DNA of 64,000 bases from Paenibacillus glycanilyticus (GTDB lineage Bacteria; Bacillota; Bacilli; Paenibacillales; Paenibacillaceae), in NCBI RefSeq assembly GCF_023715145.1, contig NZ_JAMBNP010000009.1:184576-248575 (forward strand). Direction: 5' to 3'. Made by a program: the position numbers and the translations under genes. The notes under the pieces were generated by a model, which searched no databases, was not told the origin of the DNA, and saw only the letters and a list, made by a program, of their open reading frames with translations. The stretch's first letter is position 1. Every line of letters begins with the position of its first letter. Positions 8,813 through 16,617 of this stretch are shown here, in pieces.

Positions 8813-9903
8813 ACAGACCTTACTTGCTGCTGACGCCAGGACCGCTTACCACCTCCGATACGGTTAAAGCCGCTATGCTTCGCGATTGGTGTACGTGGGA
8901 CAAAGATTATAACGGGCTGGTGCAGAGCATTCGCGCCCGTCTTGTGAGACTCGCGACCGCATCGCCAGAGCCATATACGGCAGTGCTTATGCAGGGAAGC
9001 GGCAGCTTCAGCGTGGAGTCGGTGATCGGGACGGTCATCCCTAAGGATGGCAAGCTGCTGGTCCTGACGAATGGCGCTTATGGCAACCGGATTGTTCAAA
9101 TGGCGAGCGTATACGGCATTTCAACATCTGTGTTGAACTTCGGCGAGACAGATTCCGTCACGGCTGCTGCCGTGGAGGACAGGCTGCTCGCGGATCCTTC
9201 TATTACTCACGTTGCGATGGTGCATTGCGAGACGACAACGGGCATGCTCAATCCGATTGCCGACGTTTCGGCAGTGGTCCAGCGTTACAATAAGGTTTTC
9301 ATCATGGACGCGATGAGCAGCTTTGGCGGTATTCCGATGGACGTCAAGGAGCTGGGCATCGATTACCTGATCAGCAGCGCGAACAAATGTATTCAGGGTG
9401 TTCCGGGCTTTGGGTTCGTTATTGCAAGAACGGAAGCGCTGCTTGCCTGCAAAGGGCAGGCTCGCTCCTTATCGCTGGATCTTTATGACCAGTGGGAAGT
9501 CATGGAAAAGGGCGGCGGCAAATGGCGTTTTACGTCCCCGACGCATGTCGTGCGGGCGTTTGATCAGGCGTTAGTCGAACTGGAGGACGAAGGCGGCATA
9601 ACAGTCCGCTATCAGAGGTACAAGGCCAACCAGAAGCTGCTTGCGGAAGGAATGGCGCAGCTTGGCTTCTGCGCGCTGCTTCCGAAGGAGCTGCATTCTC
9701 CCATTATTACGTCCTTCTACTATCCTTTAAGCGATCGTTTCAGCTTTGAAGTCCTTTACGAGAAATTGAAGGCAGCGGGCTTTGTGATTTATCCGGGCAA
9801 GATCAGCACGGCGGATACCTTCCGGATCGGAAACATCGGCGAAATTTACAAAGAGGATATTGTAAAGCTGCTGCAAGTCATTAACAACGAGATCTTTTGG
9901 TAG
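8809..9903 (+). CDS. phnW: 2-aminoethylphosphonate:pyruvate aminotransferase
   Basis: This 364-residue class V PLP aminotransferase converts 2-aminoethylphosphonate and pyruvate to phosphonoacetaldehyde and alanine, feeding PhnX. The N-terminal LLLTPGPLTTSDTVK and the PLP lysine region SSANKCIQGVPGFGF are clear. Length is normal. The ATG overlaps the phnX stop (ATGA). Downstream the operon continues to the DeoR-family gene after two small hairpins. Confidence 0.96.
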   Translation: MNRPYLLLTPGPLTTSDTVKAAMLRDWCTWDKDYNGLVQSIRARLVRLATASPEPYTAVLMQGSGSFSVESVIGTVIPKDGKLLVLTNGAYGNRIVQMASVYGISTSVLNFGETDSVTAAAVEDRLLADPSITHVAMVHCETTTGMLNPIADVSAVVQRYNKVFIMDAMSSFGGIPMDVKELGIDYLISSANKCIQGVPGFGFVIARTEALLACKGQARSLSLDLYDQWEVMEKGGGKWRFTSPTHVVRAFDQALVELEDEGGITVRYQRYKANQKLLAEGMAQLGFCALLPKELHSPIITSFYYPLSDRFSFEVLYEKLKAAGFVIYPGKISTADTFRIGNIGEIYKEDIVKLLQVINNEIFW

Positions 9904-9939
9904 GCTGCTGCGCTGCAGCCAGAAGGAGTTTGCTCCTTC
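9903..9939 (+). other. Two adjacent stem-loops between phnW and the regulator gene
   Basis: The first stem is GGCTGC / GCAGCC (9903-9920) and the second is a perfect 7-bp stem GAAGGAG-TTTG-CTCCTTC (9922-9939). Neither is followed by a T run, so these are not ordinary terminators. They could stabilise the upstream mRNA or lower expression of the regulator relative to the enzymes; this is inference. Confidence 0.5.
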
Positions 9940-9997
9940 ACGGGGAACAAGTAGAAATGGTTATCGCCTAGAAATGGCAAAAAAGGGGGCACCCGCT

Positions 9998-10783
9998 ATG
10001 TCGCTGGTCGGAGAAGAGCGGAAAAGAGAGATACTGGACATCATTAATGACGCGGGGAAAGTCCAAACGAATGATTTGGTGAAACGATTCCGCGTTTCTT
10101 CGGAAACGATTCGGCGTTACCTGGAAGAGCTGGAGGCCGAGAACCGGCTGAAGCGCGTGTATGGCGGAGCGGTAAAGATGACCCTTGTGTACGAGGAGCT
10201 TTCCCATACCAAGCGCGAGGTGCTGAGGGTTGACGAGAAGAAGCGGATCGGCCGGGCGGCGGCAGCTTTAGTCCAGGATCATGATGTTATCGTCATTGAT
10301 GACGGCTCAACAACGCTGCAGATGATTCCTTACCTGCTCTATAAGAAGAATCTGACGATTATCACCAACTCTATCTCCGGATTAAATATGATTATGGACT
10401 ACCAGAACAAAGAGATGTTCTCGGGCGAAGTCTTTTTTATCGGAGGCAAAATCGATCCAAGGCATTACCGGATTTCCGGCTCTCTCGCCGAAAAGTTTAT
10501 GGAAAGCTTTTTTGTGAACAAAGCATTCATATCCATTGACGGAATAATGCCCGAACAGGGAATTACAAGCTTTGATTCGGACCGCGCCTTGCTTGCGCAG
10601 AAGATGATGCACAAGAGCGAGCAAACCATTATCTTAACGGACAGCAGCAAGTTCGGTGTAAACAGGCTGTACAAGATAGCTGATTTTGCGGCCATTGACG
10701 TGATTGTCTGCGAAGAAGAATGCCCTTCGGAATGGTCGCTTAGCCTGGAACAGCAGCAGGTCAACTGGATTACAGCAGACTAA
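9998..10783 (+). CDS. DeoR-family transcription regulator
   Basis: This is a 261-residue regulator. The N-terminal helix-turn-helix covers about residues 6-58 (EERKREILDIINDAGKVQ, then FRVSSETIRRYLEELE). The C-terminal DeoR sensor domain contains the phosphosugar-isomerase-like DGSTTLQM and ILTDSSKFG motifs. The ATG at 9998 follows GGGGG by 8 bases; an in-frame ATG at 9974 has no site. Co-location suggests it controls the 2-aminoethylphosphonate genes. DeoR proteins usually sense sugar phosphates, so the ligand here is open. Confidence 0.87.
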   Translation: MSLVGEERKREILDIINDAGKVQTNDLVKRFRVSSETIRRYLEELEAENRLKRVYGGAVKMTLVYEELSHTKREVLRVDEKKRIGRAAAALVQDHDVIVIDDGSTTLQMIPYLLYKKNLTIITNSISGLNMIMDYQNKEMFSGEVFFIGGKIDPRHYRISGSLAEKFMESFFVNKAFISIDGIMPEQGITSFDSDRALLAQKMMHKSEQTIILTDSSKFGVNRLYKIADFAAIDVIVCEEECPSEWSLSLEQQQVNWITAD

Positions 10784-10885
10784 ACGGGCCATTCATGGAT
10801 GAAATAGACCGCTTGTACATATACTTAAGCAGATTGTACTGGCAATCTTTAGGCTTAGGGAATGAAACAAGCGGGGGTGAGGGCG

Positions 10886-11956
10886 GTGGAACGGTTAACG
10901 AAAAGCCGTCTGTTTATTTGGCTGGTTTACATCATTATGGGGCTTCTTGCCTTGTATTTGCTGCTGCAAGTCAAGCCGATTTTTGTGCACTTATATGTGT
11001 TTCTGAAGGCGATACTTGCTCCGTTCCTCATCGCCATGATCGTTTCGTACGTCCTGAATCCGGTGGTAACGCTGCTGCATGAGCGGAAGGTGCCGCGAAC
11101 CATTGCCGTTCTGCTCATATACGCGGTCTTCTGCGCGGCGCTGGCCGTGATTCTGGTGAATCTGATCCCGATGTTCAAAGAACAGATGGATCAATTGAAC
11201 CGTCATGTTCCGGATCTGACTTACCGCGCGGAAAGCCTGGTGACCGACCTCAACAATACTTCCTTGCTGCCGGACAGCATACGGGATGGGATGAATAAAG
11301 CCATTTATCAGATGGAGAAAAAGCTGTCGGATACCGTAACGCACTTCATTAACAATATCGGTTCGGTTGTGAACGCGGTGTTTATTGCTTTTATCATCCC
11401 GTTCCTCGCCTTCTATATTCTGAAGGACTTTGACCTCTTCGAGCGCACGGTGATCACCTACGTCCCGAAGTCGCACCGGAAGCATACGGTCAGGCTGCTG
11501 AAGGATATTGACGCGGCGCTTGGCAGCTACATCCGGGGGCAGTTTATCGTCTGCATTATCGTGGGCATGCTTGCTTATATCGGCTATATCATTATCGGAG
11601 TTCCGTATCCGCTGCTGCTCGCCGGCATCGTTGCCGTCACGAATATCATCCCTTACCTTGGCCCGTTCTTCGGTGCCGCTCCGGCCTTGCTTGTGGCATC
11701 AACCATCTCGTTCAAAATGGTACTGCTGGTCGCGGTCGTCAACCTGTCCTGCCAGGTGCTGGAGGGCAATGTCGTATCGCCGCAGGTGGTGGGTCGTACG
11801 CTTCACATGCATCCCTTGGCCATTATCTTTGCCCTGCTTGTCGGCGGGGAGGTTGCCGGTATTGTGGGGATGATTCTGGCCGTGCCGATCTTTGCGGCGC
11901 TCAAGGTCATCGTCCAGCATATCTTTGCTTACTATGTCAGGCGAAAGACCATTTGA
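10886..11956 (+). CDS. AI-2E/PerM family membrane transporter (YrrI-like)
   Basis: This 356-residue membrane protein has about 8 helices; hydrophobic runs include LFIWLVYIIMGLLALYLLLQ near the N terminus and a C-terminal block around residues 230-345. The family (formerly UPF0118) includes Na+/H+ antiporters and the proposed AI-2 exporter TqsA; the substrate cannot be read from sequence. A GTG start at 10886 is preferred because GGGGGTGA lies at good spacing; the ATG at 10862 has its only AGGGA directly against it. Its stop TGA lies inside the -35 box of the alaS promoter. B. subtilis has yrrI just upstream of alaS, so the position is conserved. Confidence 0.85.
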   Translation: MERLTKSRLFIWLVYIIMGLLALYLLLQVKPIFVHLYVFLKAILAPFLIAMIVSYVLNPVVTLLHERKVPRTIAVLLIYAVFCAALAVILVNLIPMFKEQMDQLNRHVPDLTYRAESLVTDLNNTSLLPDSIRDGMNKAIYQMEKKLSDTVTHFINNIGSVVNAVFIAFIIPFLAFYILKDFDLFERTVITYVPKSHRKHTVRLLKDIDAALGSYIRGQFIVCIIVGMLAYIGYIIIGVPYPLLLAGIVAVTNIIPYLGPFFGAAPALLVASTISFKMVLLVAVVNLSCQVLEGNVVSPQVVGRTLHMHPLAIIFALLVGGEVAGIVGMILAVPIFAALKVIVQHIFAYYVRRKTI

Positions 11957-11981
11957 CAGACAGTCCCGCGGCCGATATACT
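11953..11981 (+). promoter_or_regulatory. Sigma-A promoter of alaS
   Basis: A consensus TTGACA (11953-11958) and TATACT (11976-11981) are separated by 17 bp. The -35 box overlaps the stop codon of the AI-2E gene. Transcription would start near 11988, just before the T-box leader. Confidence 0.85.
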
Positions 11982-12011
11982 TTAGACAGTTGCAGCAACT
12001 AATACTTGCAA

Positions 12012-12266
12012 AGCGTTGATGGAAGAAAGTAAGCCATAGCCCGTCAATCAGAGAGAGAGCTTCTTCGCCTAAGGGCGTTGGCTGTAAGAGCTCTTGGGAC
12101 GAAGAATGGTCGAAAGCTACTTTCGGAGTGTGAATGAACTTCACCGGCAGGACCCGTTATCGTCCGTTTGAGGAGATTGCTCATGAGCGCCGCGTGCGTT
12201 CCGGCAATAACCAGGGTGGTACCGCGATATGAATTCGTCCCTGTCTTATGACAGGGGCTTTTTTAT
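12012..12266 (+). promoter_or_regulatory. T-box riboswitch of alaS (tRNA-Ala)
   Basis: The T-box sequence AGGGTGGTACCGCG is at 12213-12226. Its TGGT would pair with an ACCA tRNA end, which fits an A73 discriminator as in tRNA-Ala. Stem I elements are visible: AGAAAGTA, the AGAGAG segment, GGCTGTAAGAGCTC and the closing GGAGTG. By position before that closing motif, the specifier is read as GCT at 12116-12118, an alanine codon. The terminator alternative is CCCTGTC-TTAT-GACAGGG plus a T run (12239-12266). Uncharged tRNA-Ala should therefore raise alaS expression. Confidence 0.95.
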
Positions 12267-12300
12267 GTTTCAATTCGAATTTTAATGGAGGTTATTAACA

Positions 12301-14934
12301 ATGAAAGCAAGTGAAATTCGGTCCAAATGGCTTTCCTTCTTCGAAAGCAAACGGCATCACATCGAGCCAAGCGCATCGCTCGTTCCTCATAACGATCCGT
12401 CGCTGCTGTGGATCAATGCAGGCATGGCTCCGCTCAAGCCTTATTTCGACGGACGCGTCATCCCTGACAATCCGCGTATTACCAACTCGCAGAAATGCAT
12501 TCGTACGAACGATATCGAGAATGTCGGCAAAACGCGCCGCCACCATACGTTCTTCGAAATGCTCGGCAACTTCTCCATTGGCGACTACTTCAAAGAAGAA
12601 GTTATCACATGGGCGTGGGAATTCCTGACGAGCAAGGAATGGATCGGCTTTGATCCTGACCGCCTCTCCGTTACGGTATTTCCGGAGGACGAAGAAGCGT
12701 ACAAATTCTGGAACGAGAAAATCGGACTCCCGGCTGAGCGCATCTACAAGCTGCAAGAGAACTTCTGGGATATCGGCGAAGGCCCTTGCGGACCTTGTAC
12801 CGAAATCTTCTACGACCGCGGCGACAAGTACGGCGATCTGAACGATCCGGAATGCTGGCCGGGCGGCGAGAACGAGCGCTTCCTCGAAGTGTGGAACCTG
12901 GTATTCTCGCAGTTCAACCATAACAAGGACGGCAGCTACACGCCGCTTCCGAACAAGAACATCGATACGGGCGCGGGTCTGGAGCGTTTCGCTTCCATTC
13001 TGCAGGATGTTGACTCCAACTTCGATACGGACCTGTTCATCCCGATCATCGAACGTACTTGCGAAATCGCAGGCGTGAAATATCATGTGAATGATGAGCA
13101 TGACGTTGCGCTGAAAGTTATCGCCGACCATATCCGTACGGTTGCCTTTGCGGTAGGCGATGGCGTTATGCCATCCAACGAGGGCCGCGGCTACATTATT
13201 CGCCGTCTGCTCCGCCGCGCTGTTCGCTACGGAAAAACCATCGGCATCGACCGTCCTTTCCTGTATGAGCTGACTTCCGTTGTTGGCGAGATTATGGGCG
13301 TGTACTATCCGGAGGTTGTGGACAAACGCGAATTTATCGAGCGCGTGATCCGCACGGAAGAAGAGCGTTTCCACGAAACCTTGTCTGACGGCCTCGTGAT
13401 GTTGTCCGACTTGGTAGCAGCAGCCCGCAAATCCGGTACAACGGAGATCGGCGGCGAAGACGCGTTCCGTCTGTATGACACGTATGGCTTCCCGTTTGAC
13501 CTGACGGAGGACTTTGCAGCCGAGAACGGAATGACCGTTGACCGCGCCGGCTTTGACGCAGCGATGGAAGCACAGCGCGAACGCGCGCGCGCAGCACGCC
13601 AGGAAACAGGCGGCATGAACGTGCAAGGCGGACCGCTTGCCGACTTTACGGTTAAAAGTGAATTTGTTGGCTATAATGAACTGGTAACAGAAGCCCAAAT
13701 CACGGCTATTGTCCATGAAGATTCGCTGGTAGACCTCGTAGGTGAAGGCAGCCGCGTCCTTGTCCTGCTTGACCGGACTCCTTTCTATGCGGAAAGCGGC
13801 GGTCAAATCGGCGACAAAGGAACAATCGTCGGCAACGGCTTCACGCTTCAGGTTGAAGATGTAACGAAAGCACCGCATGGCCAAAGCGTACATCACGCCG
13901 TTGTCACCTCCGGTACCGTTCGTGCAGGCGAGAAAGTCGAAGCCATCGTAATCCGCTCTGTCCGCGAAGATGTCATCAAGAACCATACGGCAACCCACTT
14001 GCTGCATAAAGCGTTAAAAGAAGTGCTCGGCGATCATGTTAACCAAGCGGGATCGCTTGTGCAGGCAGACCGTCTGCGATTCGACTTCTCGCATTTCGGA
14101 AGCATTACGCCTGAAGAATTGACGGAAATCGAACGCAAGGTAAACGAGCAAATCTGGCTGGGAACTCCCGTTGTTATCGAGAGCAAGCCGATTGCGGAAG
14201 CTAAAGCTATGGGCGCAATGGCGCTGTTTGGCGAGAAATACGGCGACGTTGTGCGCGTCGTGCAAGTCGGCACGTACAGCATCGAGCTGTGCGGCGGCTG
14301 CCACGTAGCAAACACGTCCCAAATCGGTCTGTTCAAGCTCGTCAGCGAGAGCGGCATCGGTTCCGGCGTTCGCCGGATTGAGGCTGTAACCGGCCGCCAT
14401 GCATACGGCTTTATGGAAGGTCAGCTTGATCTCCTGAAGCAGGCTTCGGCACTTCTCAAATCGAACAACAACGATGTACCTAAGCGTATTGAAGCATTGT
14501 TCGCGCAAGTGAAGGAGCTGGGCCGAGAGAACGAATCGCTGCAAGCGAAGCTGAGCCGTATTGAAGCGGGCTCCCTGGAGCAAAACGCGAAGACGGTAGG
14601 CGACGTTACGGTATTGAGCGCTAAAGTCAGCGCTCCTACAATGGATGCTCTCCGCGGCATTGCAGACGAGCTGAAGCTGAAGCTTCCTTCGGCTGTTATC
14701 ATCCTTGGCGCGGTGCAGGAGGACAAAGTAAACCTTGTTGCCGCCGTATCGGCTGATCTGGTGAAGAAAGGCTTCCATGCCGGCAAGATCGTCAAAGAAG
14801 CGGCTGCGCATTGCGGCGGCAGCGGCGGCGGACGCCCGGATATGGCACAAGCCGGCGGCAAAGATGCTTCGAAGCTGGACGAAGCTTTGAAACTTGCTGA
14901 AGAACTGGTTCTTAACCAATCAAATGTGATATGA
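12301..14934 (+). CDS. alaS: Alanyl-tRNA synthetase
   Basis: This 877-residue class II synthetase charges tRNA-Ala. The N-terminal catalytic core begins KASEIRSKWLSFFESKRHH. The editing domain metal sites are HTATHLLHKAL and CGGCH. The C-terminal DHHA1-like Gly-rich part is CGGSGGGRPDMAQAGG. Length is standard for bacteria. It is controlled by the upstream T-box and starts at an ATG after GGAGG. It heads a run of genes (ireB, ruvX, DUF1292) in the same order as in Bacillus relatives. Confidence 0.98.
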   Translation: MKASEIRSKWLSFFESKRHHIEPSASLVPHNDPSLLWINAGMAPLKPYFDGRVIPDNPRITNSQKCIRTNDIENVGKTRRHHTFFEMLGNFSIGDYFKEEVITWAWEFLTSKEWIGFDPDRLSVTVFPEDEEAYKFWNEKIGLPAERIYKLQENFWDIGEGPCGPCTEIFYDRGDKYGDLNDPECWPGGENERFLEVWNLVFSQFNHNKDGSYTPLPNKNIDTGAGLERFASILQDVDSNFDTDLFIPIIERTCEIAGVKYHVNDEHDVALKVIADHIRTVAFAVGDGVMPSNEGRGYIIRRLLRRAVRYGKTIGIDRPFLYELTSVVGEIMGVYYPEVVDKREFIERVIRTEEERFHETLSDGLVMLSDLVAAARKSGTTEIGGEDAFRLYDTYGFPFDLTEDFAAENGMTVDRAGFDAAMEAQRERARAARQETGGMNVQGGPLADFTVKSEFVGYNELVTEAQITAIVHEDSLVDLVGEGSRVLVLLDRTPFYAESGGQIGDKGTIVGNGFTLQVEDVTKAPHGQSVHHAVVTSGTVRAGEKVEAIVIRSVREDVIKNHTATHLLHKALKEVLGDHVNQAGSLVQADRLRFDFSHFGSITPEELTEIERKVNEQIWLGTPVVIESKPIAEAKAMGAMALFGEKYGDVVRVVQVGTYSIELCGGCHVANTSQIGLFKLVSESGIGSGVRRIEAVTGRHAYGFMEGQLDLLKQASALLKSNNNDVPKRIEALFAQVKELGRENESLQAKLSRIEAGSLEQNAKTVGDVTVLSAKVSAPTMDALRGIADELKLKLPSAVIILGAVQEDKVNLVAAVSADLVKKGFHAGKIVKEAAAHCGGSGGGRPDMAQAGGKDASKLDEALKLAEELVLNQSNVI

Positions 14935-14993
14935 TAGCAGTGTAAATGTAATAAACTAGTTAATAAATGCGGTTGGAAAGCGAGGTGCAGGCG

Positions 14994-15251
14994 ATGAATT
15001 CCATGGACAACACGATGAAGTTTGATGTGAAGGCGGAAGGTGAATCTTCCTCACAAGACATTTTGCTAACGGTGCATGAGGCGCTTCTGGAGAAAGAGTA
15101 TAATCCGATCAATCAGATTGTTGGGTATTTGCTGTCCGGAGACCCCGCCTACATTCCACGGCATAACAACGCCAGAAGCTTGATTCGCAAGAAAGAACGT
15201 GATGAACTCATTGAAGAGCTTGTCCGGTTTTATCTAAACAACAAGAAATAA
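14994..15251 (+). CDS. IreB-family regulatory protein (YrzL, DUF965)
   Basis: This 85-residue protein contains the family core YNPINQIVGYLLSGDPAYIP followed by RHNNARSLIRKKERDELIEE. In Enterococcus IreB is phosphorylated by the IreK kinase and affects cephalosporin resistance; B. subtilis YrzL is the homolog. The start at 14994 (MNSMDNTMKF) is chosen by likeness to the B. subtilis N terminus and because GAGGTG precedes it; an ATG at 14967 would add nine residues. It lies between alaS and ruvX, the usual position. Confidence 0.92.
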   Translation: MNSMDNTMKFDVKAEGESSSQDILLTVHEALLEKEYNPINQIVGYLLSGDPAYIPRHNNARSLIRKKERDELIEELVRFYLNNKK

Positions 15252-15267
15252 GGATTAGGAGCCGGAT

Positions 15268-15684
15268 ATGAGGACAATGGGTTTGGATTACGGTGACCGC
15301 AACATTGGCGTTGCGGTCAGCGACGCGTTCGGCTGGACCGCGCAGGGGATAGAGACTGTCCAGAAGCGCAGGGACGGCAGCGAACTAGCTCGGCTTGCCG
15401 AGCTGGTGAAAGAACATGAAGTAACAGAAATCGTTGTGGGACTGCCGAAAAATATGAACAATACGATTGGCCCCCGCGGCGAGATTAGTATGGCATTCGC
15501 AGAGCAGCTTCAGCAAACACTAAACTTGCCTGTTCACCTTTGGGATGAACGGCTGACAACGGTATCCGCCGAGCGTACCCTACTCGAGGCGGATGTTAGC
15601 CGGAAGAAGCGAAAGCTAGTAATAGACAAAATGGCGGCAACGCTTATTTTGCAAAATTATCTCGATTCTAAAACGAAAAGGTGA
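15268..15684 (+). CDS. ruvX: Putative pre-16S rRNA nuclease YqgF/RuvX
   Basis: This 138-residue RNase H-like protein was first annotated as a Holliday junction resolvase; E. coli YqgF is implicated in trimming the 5' end of 16S rRNA. The N-terminal MGLDYGDRNIGVAVSD carries the catalytic aspartate, with IVVGLPKNMN and LWDERLTTVSAE as further family motifs. It sits 16 bases after ireB. Its stop is 8 bases before the chosen start of the first DUF1292 gene, so the operon is tight. Confidence 0.95.
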   Translation: MRTMGLDYGDRNIGVAVSDAFGWTAQGIETVQKRRDGSELARLAELVKEHEVTEIVVGLPKNMNNTIGPRGEISMAFAEQLQQTLNLPVHLWDERLTTVSAERTLLEADVSRKKRKLVIDKMAATLILQNYLDSKTKR

Positions 15685-15692
15685 GGGTTGCG

Positions 15693-15986
15693 ATGACAAA
15701 GGATGACCTGCAGTTCGAAGAACCGGAAATTATTTATATTCCGGATGAAGACGGCAACGAAGAAGAATTCGAAGTCATCATGAAGTTTGAAGTGGATGGC
15801 TCTGATTCGAAATATATGATGGTTGTGCCGCTTGCAAGCGAAAATGACGAGGAAGATGAAGTATACGCTTTCCGTTATGAAGAAGAAGGCGACGACCTTA
15901 AGCTTTATACCATTGAAGACGAAGAAGAGTGGAACATGGTTGAAGAAACCTTCAACACGCTTCTGGGCGAGATGGAGGACAATTAA
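15693..15986 (+). CDS. DUF1292 protein (YrzB-like)
   Basis: This is a 97-residue, very acidic protein with FEVIMKFEVDGSDSKYMMVV and a C-terminal EEEWNMVEETFNTLL. It matches the YrzB/DUF1292 family that follows ruvX in many Bacillota; no biochemical function is established. The ATG at 15693 has GGTGAGG upstream; a GTG at 15681 is also in frame but overlaps the previous gene. The stop overlaps the next ATG by one base. Confidence 0.88.
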   Translation: MTKDDLQFEEPEIIYIPDEDGNEEEFEVIMKFEVDGSDSKYMMVVPLASENDEEDEVYAFRYEEEGDDLKLYTIEDEEEWNMVEETFNTLLGEMEDN

Positions 15987-16300
15987 TGGCTAATGACGAG
16001 CGCATCATTCCGGTTCCGCAAGAGCGGCTTCGGGAAGTGTTCGGGAATGTAATCGAGCTGGTCTCTGAACACGGAAGTCTCGACAAGTTCGAGATCATGG
16101 CGGAATTCCAGCTCGGGCCTTACGTCTATGCCGCTCTGCAGTCGCCTGACATGAAGAAAGAGCAGGAGGTTGAGCTGTTCCGCGTCATCTTGACGGATAT
16201 CGGCGAGCCCCAGCTTGAAACGATTGAAGACGATGATGAGTGGGAGCTTGCGGCGGAAGCTTATGACGATCTTCTGTTCGCAAATGACGAAATGCCTTAA
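15986..16300 (+). CDS. Second DUF1292-like protein
   Basis: This 104-residue acidic protein appears to be a diverged tandem paralog of the preceding DUF1292 protein. It shares the plan of a central beta segment (YVYAALQSPDMKKEQEVELF) and the ending DDEWELAAEAYDDLL, which mirrors EEEWNMVEETFNTLL in its neighbour. Its start overlaps the upstream stop (TAATGG), so translation is coupled. A terminator follows at 16317. Function unknown. Confidence 0.8.
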   Translation: MANDERIIPVPQERLREVFGNVIELVSEHGSLDKFEIMAEFQLGPYVYAALQSPDMKKEQEVELFRVILTDIGEPQLETIEDDDEWELAAEAYDDLLFANDEMP

Positions 16301-16316
16301 TTGCATACGCAAGAAG

Positions 16317-16344
16317 AAAAAGAGCGGCTCCCACCGCTCTTTTT
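16317..16344 (+). terminator. Terminator after the DUF1292 pair
   Basis: An AGAGCGG / CCGCTCT stem flanked by A and T runs (AAAAAG ... CTTTTT) ends the alaS-ruvX-DUF1292 unit. It is symmetrical enough to work in both directions. Confidence 0.85.
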
Positions 16345-16410
16345 CTCAGGCTTTGGAAGGAAATTATTGTCTGAATCTGGATGAAAATGAGGAATTTTAG
16401 CTTATATAGC

Positions 16411-16601
16411 AATGAATCATCACAATGGCCAGATACGGCCATTAGGGTGATAATTCATTAAAGTTTACGCTTACGTAGCAATGAATCATCACAAACAGCT
16501 TTTTATTGGCTGTTTGGGTGATAATTCATTAAAGTTTATGCTTTCGTAGCAATGAATCATCACAAACAGCCTTTTATTGGCTGTTTGGGTGATAATTCAT
16601 T
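16411..16601 (+). repeat. Three tandem hairpin repeats before mltG
   Basis: Three hairpin units lie at 16411-16459, 16480-16530 and 16551-16601 (steps of 69 and 71 bp), joined by near-identical 20-base linkers of the form AAAGTTTAYGCTTWCGTAGC. Each stem starts AATGAATCATCAC and closes GTGATAATTCATT, with one conserved C/A mismatch. Units 2 and 3 have inner arms AACAGC / GCTGTT, whereas unit 1 has ATGGCC / GGCCAT, so both arms changed together. There is no T run. The last unit ends directly before the mltG ribosome binding site. Function unknown. Confidence 0.9.
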
Positions 16602-16617
16602 TTAGGAGGACTTCAGG

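Noticed and set aside
11971..11978. GCCGATAT as a SigD -10 box before alaS
   Set aside because: There is no TAAA at the required distance, while a consensus sigma-A promoter overlaps it.
12295..14007. 570-codon frame antisense to alaS
   Set aside because: It is the mirror of a high-quality synthetase gene; composition is biased and no RBS or family match is seen.
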